From: Rosellinia necatrix
Taxonomy: Eukaryota; Ascomycota; Sordariomycetes; Xylariales; Xylariaceae
Reading direction: 5' to 3'
NCBI GenBank assembly: GCA_021209875.1
Contig: JAGYVD010000007.1
Span: forward strand, 3,906,001-3,970,000
Length of the DNA: 64,000 nt
In this document: one piece after another, positions 33,997 to 43,330 of the stretch
Layout of the letters: each line of letters opens with the position of its first letter
Numbering within the stretch: the first letter of the stretch is position 1
Made by a program: the position numbers and the translations under genes
Notes under the pieces: model-generated
What the model saw: only the letters and a program-made list of their open reading frames with translations
Told to the model about the DNA's origin: nothing
Database searches by the model: none

Positions 33997-34725
33997 TCAG
34001 GAACCCGGTATTAATACCCCGCGCCAGTCAAGCGCGGACGGCTTGATCGGCGGGTCGAACGTTCCCGAGACCAGTGCGACCATCGGGTGTCTCCAGGCCA
34101 GCTTGTGTAAACGACTGGCGATGATGACCGAGCCCCCCCCCAAATCCAACATGCCACGCGTCATCAGAGCGGGACTGACGACTAAGTCGACAGGCTTGCC
34201 TTCGGAGAAAGTACGCATCGATTCGGGGTCTACAAAACCCTCACGTCCGTCCCGTACGGCCTCCATGCGGATTTTGTAAACATCACCCTTTTCAATCTTA
34301 TTGTGTGGCATGAATTCATTTTTGGGATTGAGCTTGTTGGTGAAGGAGAATCCATATAGGACCCCTTGTTCATCCTGTTGGAACGGATCCGTCCACACTA
34401 GCCTTGGCTTGACTCGACTGATGAGCAGGAACGAATCGTAGGCGACAGCTAGCGCGGCCAGTCGAGATTCGTCGAACCGTCCTGGACGGTATCGTAAAGG
34501 CTTCATCAAGTATCCTAAGTTTCTGTGGATCGCTTTGCGCACACAGTCTGGATCGACCGTTTGATTACCAGTGCAGCTGCGCAGGACAATTTCGGCCGAG
34601 GTTGATCTCCATTTGTTATACCCAGGGGTCTTCCACATGGGATAGTCCTCCAACTTGGAGATCCTGGTACGATTGTTACTGCCATTTACATTTTCCGGTT
34701 CTAGATTAATGGGGGCCGAGGCCAT
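33997..34725 (-). CDS. Orphan hypothetical protein A
   Basis: Single-exon frame of 242 residues from an ATG at 34725. I recognise no family. The protein is moderately basic with W- and P-containing stretches (KLEDYPMWKTPGYNKWRS, VKPRLVWTDPFQQDEQ) and a long uninterrupted frame, which supports coding. It lies 98 bp downstream of orphan gene B on the same strand. Splicing the GTTAGT after DIIQ in gene B to the CTTCTAG near 34750 does not join the frames, so I keep two genes; one gene with a frame break remains possible. Confidence 0.5.
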   Translation of the reverse strand: MASAPINLEPENVNGSNNRTRISKLEDYPMWKTPGYNKWRSTSAEIVLRSCTGNQTVDPDCVRKAIHRNLGYLMKPLRYRPGRFDESRLAALAVAYDSFLLISRVKPRLVWTDPFQQDEQGVLYGFSFTNKLNPKNEFMPHNKIEKGDVYKIRMEAVRDGREGFVDPESMRTFSEGKPVDLVVSPALMTRGMLDLGGGSVIIASRLHKLAWRHPMVALVSGTFDPPIKPSALDWRGVLIPGS

Positions 34726-34823
34726 ATGTGTAAGCGATCTCCTGGGTGCCTAGAAGACAAAAAGAGAAAGAAAAAGAAAAAAAGGAACTGGAGAGGGGAA
34801 AAAAACAACACTATTCGCATATA

Positions 34824-35477
34824 CTAACCCTGGATGATATCAAGAAGTTGGCTGAATAACTTGACGGCTTCATAACCATCGCCACAATCTTGCCATTTGG
34901 TTTCGGGGTCTGCCGAGAAGATCTCATCATCAAGTATGTGCCAGATCCAAGCCTGAAATATGAGCACATAACCTGGCTTGCTTTCGATGAGAAGCTTAGC
35001 ATTAGATGCCCAGCGGTTGAGTTTGACCTGGTCACTGGTTTTGAGCGTGACCCATGGTGTTGGCTCAAACCACCAATCCGCCATCTTCTCAATCTCACTC
35101 AAAAGCCGATCATGCAAAGCAGTACAATTGGTGTCGATATATTCTGTCTCTATAGGTCCAGAATCAAGGGTCTCCTGTCGGCGAAGGGCGTTACTCAACG
35201 CCATCTCCGGCGTGTGAAAGGGAATCGATTCAACTGGTGTGTCCGAGCTTGCTACGGCATGGTCAACCGCCTCCGGCTCGCCCAAGGGAATTGATTCAAC
35301 TGGTGTGCCGATCATATCTCTCTGATATTTATTAGTCATCTCCTTTGAGCTATCCGAGTTCTCCGTGGTAGGCGCAACGGAGTCGGAGGGGATATGAGAT
35401 GAGGACGGCAACGGCGTAGTCTTCTCCCTGGGAGCCATCTGGTCTGCTAGCTTCCTCTTGCTGGAGCGGGTTCGCAT
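34824..35477 (-). CDS. Orphan hypothetical protein B
   Basis: Frame of 217 residues starting MRTRSSKRKLADQMAPREKT. The first 90 residues are polar and disordered, with a basic nuclear-signal-like start and a repeated motif TPVESIPLGEPE / TPVESIPFHTPE. The rest (from about residue 110) is helical and aromatic-rich (KMADWWFEPTPWV, GYVLIFQAWIWHILDDEIF). The pattern resembles large families of fungal helical proteins of unknown function, without a name I can give. The frame ends at TAG within GGTTAG, which could equally be a splice donor (G|GTTAGT). Confidence 0.5.
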   Translation of the reverse strand: MRTRSSKRKLADQMAPREKTTPLPSSSHIPSDSVAPTTENSDSSKEMTNKYQRDMIGTPVESIPLGEPEAVDHAVASSDTPVESIPFHTPEMALSNALRRQETLDSGPIETEYIDTNCTALHDRLLSEIEKMADWWFEPTPWVTLKTSDQVKLNRWASNAKLLIESKPGYVLIFQAWIWHILDDEIFSADPETKWQDCGDGYEAVKLFSQLLDIIQG

Positions 35478-35950
35478 TGGGACTGGATTTGTGCGGGTGT
35501 TAATAGAAGGAGAGAGGGAAGGCTAGGACAGGGGACAGTCGCAAGTAGCTGGTGATCAGTAAACAGGAGAGGGGGAGCCTGGGAAACTTAATGAGTACAA
35601 ATGGAGTGTGCAATAATTCTGAGAAGAACGTAAAAGAAGTAGGTCTGAGAAGACAAAGAGTAAAGAGTACAAATTAAAAAAAAAAAAAAAAAAAGACAAA
35701 GGAAAAGAGGGGGTAGAAAAAAAGAAAACAAAAAAAAAAAGGACAAAGAGAGAGAGGGGGACAAAGACTAAAACGTTATAGAGTTCTCAGACATCTTTAC
35801 CTCTTCGCAATTCACTCTTTAAAAGTATTCTATTTCTCTTTTGTCTTTTCACCTCTTCGTCTTTCTCCATTTCACATCTTTACTTCAGAGGCCCGCGATA
35901 AAGACTCATTTTCTCTCTTGAACCGCATTCAGCTAGGCCACTAAATAATC
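35478..35950. other. Divergent promoter, orphan B and Hsp70-like gene
   Basis: 473 bp of purine-rich low complexity (A-rich and GA-rich, 35630-35770) followed by a pyrimidine-rich stretch (35800-35890) before the Hsp70-like ATG. No ORF. Confidence 0.55.
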
Positions 35951-38228
35951 ATGCAGCCACACAGTAACACCGAATGCATTGTTTCAATCGATTTTGGCTC
36001 AACGTATGTTATCAATCCTTGTATTTATGGCCTAAAGAACAAGCCAAGCTAAGAAGTCATCGCTGCAACATAGGTTCACCAAGGTCCAGTATGCTACCTC
36101 CCCAAGCCAAGCCATCATTGATGGGCAAAGGAATGTAAGGCCTTGTGTATTTATGAGTCCTTCGGATGCTATGATGTTGGGTGCCGTGCCATCTGTTATT
36201 CAGTATGATCAGTCAGGAGAGGTTGTTGGCTGGGGCCTCGACTCCATCGTCGAAGGTGCGGTGGAGGTCAAGGGCTTTAAACTATCCATGCCACACGAAG
36301 ATGACAGGATGTATGACCCTACAATGTATCCAGCCATATCCCACTATGTACAAAGCCGCCTTGATCTCGGCAAGACCGTTCTCACAGTTCTTACGGATTT
36401 TTTGACAAGGCTGTGGCAGGCGTGCAAACCTCAAATCCTTCAGCATGGATACGGCATGAGCTGGCGCCTCGTCGTTACTCACCCAGCTGGCTGGAGCGTC
36501 AAAAAGCTTGAACAGGCTATTGACGCCGCAATTTTGACGCCGGACCAGGGCAATATAACTTATACGGTCTGTTTTCAGACAGAAGCACAAGCGGCGTTGA
36601 TGGGGGAGCTAGCTGCTCGAGGCATGCGGCTGGCTTATGATAGCAACAGCCCCACGGGCCAAAGGGCTCGCACCCAGGACAGCGAAGCGATTGTAATAGC
36701 CAATTTTGGTGGCCTGACCGTGGTAAGTATCACATTGAGACGTAAAAGCCTCTAGATCCTAGGTTTTGTTCCTAACAACTCCTCTAACTACTTAGTATGT
36801 GTAGGACATCGCGAGCGGAAGTTTCAACGCCCAGACAGGTACCGCGAGCATTGTTTGGCAGGTAGCGCCTACGAGTAGTATCTGTGGAGAATTTGTTTTC
36901 GGCGATGCTTTTGCGAGTCTACTTAAAACCAAGGCAAAGATGCTGCTGCAGAAACTGCCGACCCCGGATTGGTTTCATAACGCGTTAAGAGATTGGAACG
37001 CTGACATCTTCCCAAAACTCAGCACAAAGTCACGCATTAACCCAACTTGGCACGTGGCACAGGAAGACTTCAAGGACAGCGCCAGAATCCCGTACTACCG
37101 ATGGGTTAAGAAAGGGAGATTCCCAATTCACCTGTGGGTCTATCCATTATTACATTTGTCATAAATCTTGAACCTGTTACTATTTTACGGAGAAATAAAA
37201 CCGCGCCTTTGTTATAAATTGACTTGGGTCTATTTTATCTTTCGCGCACACCTACTAACCAACTTGCTAAGGGATGAGCTGGAGTCCAGCGTGGAATTCT
37301 ACATGGACCAAGCTACTACGGCTATTTCAGAGCAGATCAACAGCCTTCGCAAATCGGGCTATACGGCCCAGGTGAGTCTCTCTTCTGGGTTGCTAGGCTC
37401 ATCACTTGCTGTGTTTACCGTTTTCCAAGTGATAGCTAATTATCGCTTAGTACATCTGCGTCACTGGGGGATTCGGCGGTCATGAATGTGTGCGTTCTTA
37501 TGTCAGCCAAGTCGCTAGCACAAGCGGCGTAAAATTGCTGGAGCGATCGCACGGATTGAATAAGCAATATGACCCCGAACCTATTCCCATGCCCTCGCTC
37601 CTACCATTCCTTTGCCAACGAAAAAACCGGAACACGGGAGGTGATGCTGACGATGGACCCGTGAAGTATCCACGCCGTGTCATACGGCGCCGCCCTCTAC
37701 GTCCTCTATCTCTCACCGGCGGTCAGGCGCTCTGGCCCGGATGGCCAAAACTCCGATGTTATCATTTGTATCGGTAATGACCGCATTGTCCTGGTCCACA
37801 AGGTACAATGCCTTCTTCTGTTCTCCCCCCCCTTTTTTTTCCCCGTCCGTCCCTCTGCTGGATAGGAGTGTATTGACCAAATGCCCGCACGAGGCAACCC
37901 GGAAAACAGGGCGAGCTCATTCCACAACACACATTCAAGCGCATTCCTATCAAGAGTCATCTGATGCAAAGCTGCTTTCAGCGCGAGACTGGGACTTATA
38001 AGTTCAACGTGTACAGCACCACCCTCGGGGGGCACCCTTGTGCTAACCGCCTATATAATGTGGCGGCAGTTTCTACGAGAGGTGATGCGTGACGATATTT
38101 GCGTGCTCGAGATACGGCTGCACTGCGAATTTGGCGATGGCAGCTTGACTTCTTTGATCCGCGGGGCCCACGTTTCCATGCTCGTGAACGGGGTTAAGCA
38201 AGGCCAAGCTGTCATGTGTCATCGTTGA
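35951..38228 (+). pseudogene. Divergent Hsp70-like ATPase gene with two frame breaks
   Basis: Encodes an actin/Hsp70-fold protein of the fungal Hsp70-like expansion. Exons 35951-36003, 36074-36722, 36805-37133, 37272-37371, 37451-37802 and 37910 onward. Phosphate-1 motif SIDFGSTFTKVQYA is formed by the first splice. Phosphate-2 reads NFGGLTVDIASGS, lacking the usual leading acidic residue. The adenosine motif is YICVTGGFGGHE. Exon 5 carries a one-base shift between LLERSHGLNKQ and AVSYGAALYVLY, and no canonical intron joins them. After GGHPCANRLYNVAAVSTRG the frame stops at 38090-38092, while a +1 frame continues VLEIRLHCEFGDG to 38228, again matching the expected C-terminal beta domain. Intact copies of this type are ordinary in filamentous ascomycetes; this one is either decaying or carries sequence errors. 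Confidence 0.72.
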
Positions 38229-39918
38229 CAAGTACGACGGGGCCCGCCTAGGTCTCCGCAACTCCAGTCGTAGGGGGCGGCCGGCAGAAGGCGAGCAGCA
38301 ATAGAGGCATCCGAGGAGCATATAGTGAACAGGTATTACAGGCACCACTTAGGCCAAAAACCAAACTCAAATGCCGAGTTCTCAGTAATGTCGGCACGGA
38401 GCAGTTCAGAATTGATCACAGCGGCGTTGGCATCGATGATATACCGTCCTTCGCTTTCTTGGGATAACTAGAAATTTTCTTTTCATCGAGTGATTCGTAA
38501 TTTTTAACTTGAATATTGCGTTAAGCTAAACCTTGAACCGTTAGGTACTAGATTCAGAGATGGCCGCACGGAGAAGACCAAAGCATAGCTTAATCTTTGC
38601 TAGGACCGCGCTGACAGAATCAAGCGTAGTATCATGTTTTCCCTCTGATGCTAGCCCATTCAGCCTGATTACCTCACCACAGGCGGGAAGTTTGACCGCG
38701 GGATTAGAGAAGAAGATACCGTTTAACAATCTCTAACGTGACTACTAAGAAGGCAAACCGCACCGAGCAAAGTATTTTTTTCCACTCTAAATCGTCCCTG
38801 CAGATGCGTAAGGGGGACTGAATGATGGAAGGGGGGTTGTCACGGAGTAGTTTGCACATATATCAACAAAAAAAAAAGAAAAAAGAAGGGAAAAGGGGGC
38901 GGGGGGAAAGTAAAGAGCCGTGCTGGGCCGCTCAAAGATGAACCTTGGGCAGCTAACACTCTGCATTCCCAACGACCACAACATCGATGTGCCAAAATAG
39001 CATACCGTAGTTCGAACGTTTTACCCTTTAGAGCTCAACTGCTTACCTGGGAGGGTATACACTGCCAGTCCGGTATGTTATAAGCTGCATGCTGGCAATT
39101 TAGATTTACGTAAATGGCGACTAATACTTATCGCATCAATGCTGGAACTCACTAGCGCGGAATTTAAACATACGAATCCGCAGATACGAACATTTCAAGC
39201 ATGAATTTCTCTCTTAAGCGTCGCGGTTAGAGCGAGTTTTACTAGTAAACCCAATACCCTGTGCCCACGTAGCTATTTGGAGTGAGGCATTCTCATTATG
39301 TTGCTAAATGCGCTGAAATTGAAGGCATGCCGCATAGTAAATGGTAGGTTGACTATTGTATCTAAACGGGATTGTACAGGTGTTGCAGGTTAACATGATG
39401 ATGGACCGCATTAAATGGACTAGTATGTGCCGGTGGAGGGATCAAATACGGACCTTCCCGGGGTCTAGTTGTTCAACATTGACGAGTTCGGACTCTCCTA
39501 AGCCTCGACCCCCTTATATTTGCTCGTATTGGATTGCTGCCAAGTGAGGGGATAAAGACGGACCGGGACGTAACTCTGGTAGCAAAGCGCAGCCATCATC
39601 TACTGTAGGTAGGGCTGGGAGAGATCGCCACTCCGCTTCATGTCACCTCTCTTAGGCGGTGGCATGCTCGCAAATGCCGATGACTCCGTATGGTTACATA
39701 GCCAACTCTTGTCCGTGGCGCGTACTCCGATGACCTAAACCATGCTGGGTTGTTGAATACACTACATAATAGAGCTGAAATATGCCCGATTGCATGATAT
39801 CCCCGTTTATGGATCGTCAGGGCGCGCACAGACAGGCGGCTAGCCTAGGTTGCCTAGCCCCGGAGACACCCAGGCCAGACTGAGGGCAATACGGGGCCCA
39901 GTCATCCAGGCTGAGCTA

Positions 39919-39950
<32 letters not shown>
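39919..39950. repeat. T17-A15 homopolymer palindrome
   Basis: 17 T followed directly by 15 A. Poly-A tail junctions, insertions or assembly joins can all give this. Confidence 0.7.
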
Positions 39951-39952
<2 letters not shown>

Positions 39953-40633
39953 TATCCTGCAGGAAAGTGGTGTAAGCGCGTCTCTCGGCTTGTAGGCGAG
40001 GTCCTTGCGGTACAACGGTTGCTGGCATCATTGCAATGGTTTAGGAGCAACCCAAGAATCTCATTGTCCGAGCGCGTAGTTATAGTGCATCTCTCCGAAA
40101 TCACCATACCATACCCATTTGTAGTAATATATTTCGGGCGCATACCCCGCTAATTAGATCGGTGTACACTACGGCAGAGAGGCAATTCGACTACCGGATG
40201 CCCCCCCTAGACTCAGAGAAGTCAGGCTAATAGTTACTGTAGTTGGCTAATGAGAAGCGGGTGTCTGCCAGTGCCCTGGCGGCAAATAATATAACCGGGG
40301 TATAACTATGGTTACTTACGTATGCAAATGTTGAAACTGCCCCAAGGTCCTGTGGCGATGGGATTCATTTCCCAATCTAGATTAGAGGATCATCTAACAC
40401 ACACGAACATGCCTACCTTATAGGTAACAGTAGGTATGTATATATGTATGCATGTATGGCATGTATGTAAGCAGTAGAAATTATATACACGACTAGGTCA
40501 CCAGGTGGGTTCGATCGTCAGGCCCAAGCACCCAAAACGGAACTTAGCATGAATAACAGAGCCTGAACATCATCCGAGTCTATTTCGGCATTCGCCGTTG
40601 GACGGGTTCTCGGGTGCGGCCCATGAAGAACGA

Positions 40634-41101
40634 CTAAGGAGCGGCATTACGTAAACTCTTCGGACCTTTCGCGGAATCGAGTGGGCGATAAACACGTTGT
40701 GAACGGCGTCGAACCAGATAAATGCCAGAACGGGTTGTGTGCGGGAGAGAGGTAGCGCGCACCGCGCCTTTCAGCTGGGGGAATACGAGGCGGAGGTAGG
40801 GCGGTAAAGGCGGCGGGAGCTTATGTGGACCGTCCCTAGCGCGCAGCATAGCATAGTGTAGTGCGGGTTGGCCGGATTCTGATTGGTGCGGTTTCCAACT
40901 GCCGCGGCGGATCCATTTGTGGACACACTTGGCGACTGGGGCCCGGTCGTCCGGTTTCTCGTATTGGGCCACCTCGTATGGGACAACGTTGCATATGATG
41001 TCAACTGGCAATAGGCAAGCATCCGGCTTTCCTCGTGGCAGGCTCGTGGGTACCAACGCCCCGGTATAGGGCGCGCGGTATGGCGGCCAAGCCGACCGCA
41101 A
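40634..41101 (-). CDS. Doubtful ORF, possible ankyrin-like remnant
   Basis: 155-codon frame from an ATG at 41101. Mostly basic, low-conservation sequence. The piece ESGQPALHYAML resembles the start of an ankyrin repeat, and the preceding AKCVHKWIRRGSW could be the end of one. No partner exon was found. It overlaps the likely promoter of the PhiA-like gene, so it may be chance. Confidence 0.2.
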   Translation of the reverse strand: MRSAWPPYRAPYTGALVPTSLPRGKPDACLLPVDIICNVVPYEVAQYEKPDDRAPVAKCVHKWIRRGSWKPHQSESGQPALHYAMLRARDGPHKLPPPLPPYLRLVFPQLKGAVRATSLPHTTRSGIYLVRRRSQRVYRPLDSAKGPKSLRNAAP

Positions 41102-41305
41102 CGTTCAGGGAGTCAAGCAAGCGTCTGCGTATTGCGATCAGCGACAGCTTCAGTGTATATAAGTCGCAATGGATTCGCTCGTCATCCTCGATTTATATTA
41201 TCATCATCACCATCAACATCAACATCCTCATTTACCTCACTTACCTCAATCACCACCATCACAACCATCACCACCATCACCACCACCACCACCAATACCA
41301 GCAAA

Positions 41306-41902
41306 ATGTACACCAACGCTCTATCCCTCGCTCTCTTCGCCGGCGCCGCCATGGCCAGCCCCTGCACCACCACCCCCCGAGACACGTCGGCCATCGCGGC
41401 CGGCGACCGGTTCACGCTGCTCTCGCTGCGGTCGGCGAGCGCGGTGCACTTCGGGCAGGTGAGCGCGGCGCTCAACTCGGTGTTCGTGAACCTGCCGGCG
41501 CAGAACGCGACGTGCGACGACGGCGCGGCGCCGACGCAGCCCGGCTACGCCACCTTCACGCTGTCCGAGGCCGGCGAGCTGTACCTGTACGCCGCCAGCG
41601 CCACGCCGCAGCAGCTGTACGCCGACCGCTCCGGCATGGGCCAGGGCAAGCTCGGCTACACCACCGGCGCCGAGCCCGCCCCGCGCAACGCCGAGCGCGC
41701 CGGCTTCGCCGTCGGCGCCGACGGCGCCCTCACCCTCGCCGGCGCCGGCTTCCTCGCCTGCCCCGACAGCGTCGACGGCGCCTGGAGCGTCTGGGTCGAC
41801 GCCGGCGTCGCCAACCCCGCCGGCAACGCCGGCTGCCTCGGCTTCTCCGCTCGTGCCGTCAAGGTCGAGGGCACCCCCAACAGCTGCCTCTACACCCAGT
41901 AA
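41306..41902 (+). CDS. phiA: PhiA-like secreted cell-wall protein
   Basis: Resembles the Aspergillus cell-wall protein PhiA, needed for phialide and conidium development. Single exon, 198 residues. Signal peptide MYTNALSLALFAGAAMASP. The body shows the family pattern FTLLSLRSASAVHFGQVSAA, then a strand-rich core with GELYLYAASA, YADRSGMGQGKLGYTTG and FLACPDSVDGAWSVWVD, ending GCLGFSARAVKVEGTPNSC. Coding sequence is extremely GC-rich with almost only C/G third positions, which suggests high expression and marks it off from its AT-richer flanks. The leader contains CACCAT-type repeats. The ORF starts at the only in-frame ATG before the signal peptide. Confidence 0.85.
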   Translation: MYTNALSLALFAGAAMASPCTTTPRDTSAIAAGDRFTLLSLRSASAVHFGQVSAALNSVFVNLPAQNATCDDGAAPTQPGYATFTLSEAGELYLYAASATPQQLYADRSGMGQGKLGYTTGAEPAPRNAERAGFAVGADGALTLAGAGFLACPDSVDGAWSVWVDAGVANPAGNAGCLGFSARAVKVEGTPNSCLYTQ

Positions 41903-42208
41903 AGCGTGGGTGGCCATGGTGGAAAGGGTTGTGTTTGTTTGTTTTTTTTTTTTTTTTGGGAGCTTAGAATAGGATACATGGACGCCTTAGGGCACAATAT
42001 AATGTTTAGGTTCATATGAAGCGCCTTGTCCTAATTCGTCGAACATAAATCATTGGTGCTAGGTTACGGATTTGAATAACGTTTTTACACTTGGTATATA
42101 TAGGAAGTAGTTGGAATATAACTCCAGATATGCCTGACAAGAGAATATCATATACCGCGTACGAAATTACTGAACCCATCCTGTTTCCGACCTCCCAGGC
42201 TTCCTGGC
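41903..42208. other. Tail-to-tail spacer
   Basis: 306 bp between the PhiA-like stop and the NLR stop. A T17 run lies at 41942-41958. Nothing else seen. Confidence 0.6.
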
Positions 42209-43330
42209 CTACTCGCTACTGGCTGCGCCACTACCATCTCTCGCCCCACCTTGCAGAAGCGTAACAATCTCCTGACACCCGAGATCTCGCGCTATATCGA
42301 GCAGCGTGGCCCCTTCTATGCCGTGCCTAGACTCCCGGTTCGCGCCCGCTTCCAATAGCAGCTTAACTGCGTGTGTGTGCCTGAAACCCGCCGCTATAGA
42401 AAGCGGTGTGTAGCCATTAGTGCAATTTTTAATGTTTAGGCTCGCACCCGCTTCAAGTAGCAGCCTAATGATCTTGTTGTCCCCATATTCTGCAGCAAGA
42501 CATGGCGGTGTATTCCCATTGTTGTCCATAGAGTCCTGGTTTGCACCTGCTTTAAGCAACAGCTTGACGATACCTTTGCTTTTAAGATATACCGCTCTAT
42601 GTAATGGTGTAAAACCATCATCATTTCTAGACTCCAGGTTCGCACCCGCTTTAAGTAGTAGCTTAACTATCCGTTTATGTCTGTTCCCGACAGCCTCGTG
42701 TAGCGGTGTAGAACCCTGGTTATTCTTAAACTCCCAGTCTCCGCCCGCTTCAAGTGGTACCTTAACTACCCGTATACTCGTTTTGTTGGCAGCAGTGCGT
42801 AGTGGTGTATCACCCTCTGTATTCTTAGAATTCCGGTTTGCACCCGCCTCAAGCAATAGCTTAACAATCTGTTCCTGCTCAGACTTAATAGTTGCGTATC
42901 GCGGCTTGTCGGAAGTTGCCATAATTAGCGGCGTATAGCCTTGTTGATCTTTGGTCTCTGGGTCTGCACCTGCATTAAGTAGTAGTTTAATTATTTGTCT
43001 CTCTTGGTTTAAAACTGCTTTATATAACGGCGTGCTTTTTTGTATATCTTTAGCGTTTGGGTCTGCACCTGCGTCAAGTAACAGCCCAACTACCTGTTCG
43101 TTTCGTCCTGAAGCCGCTATATGTAGCGCCGTGCGGCCTTGTTGATCTTTGGCCTTTAGGTCTGCACCTGCGTCAAGCAGTAGCCTAATTTTTCTTTCGT
43201 TTAGCCCTTTAGTCGCTATAAGTAGCGGCGTATTACCTCTCTCATCCTTGGCCTCCAGGTGTATACGTGATTCGAGTAGCAACTTGACAGTTGAACCGTG
43301 CCCTCTAGTAATCGCTGCTACTAGCGCCAA
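42209..43330 (-). repeat. Ankyrin repeat array of the NLR
   Basis: About ten repeats of 32-36 codons with the recurring words VKLLLEAGAN, LLLDAGAD, TPLxxA. Several adjacent units are unusually alike (for example IVKLLLKAGANLESRNDDG and IVKLLLKAGANQDSMDNNG). One unit has lost its LLL (VVKVPLEAGG). Such homogeneity fits recent unit duplication or gene conversion, as known for fungal NLR repeats. Confidence 0.8.

Larger units (their letters stand above)
38229..41305. other. Gene-poor spacer
   Basis: 3.1 kb. Contents: A-rich and G-rich low complexity (38868-38908), a T17-A15 junction (39919-39950), TATG-type repeats (about 40435-40470), and an open frame of 155 codons on the minus strand (40634-41101, listed separately). 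The last 150 bp are the leader of the PhiA-like gene, with CAT/CACCAT repeats. No other gene supported. Confidence 0.5.

Noticed and set aside
41321..41917. 198-codon minus frame antisense to the PhiA-like gene
   Set aside because: Caused by extreme third-position GC in the sense gene.
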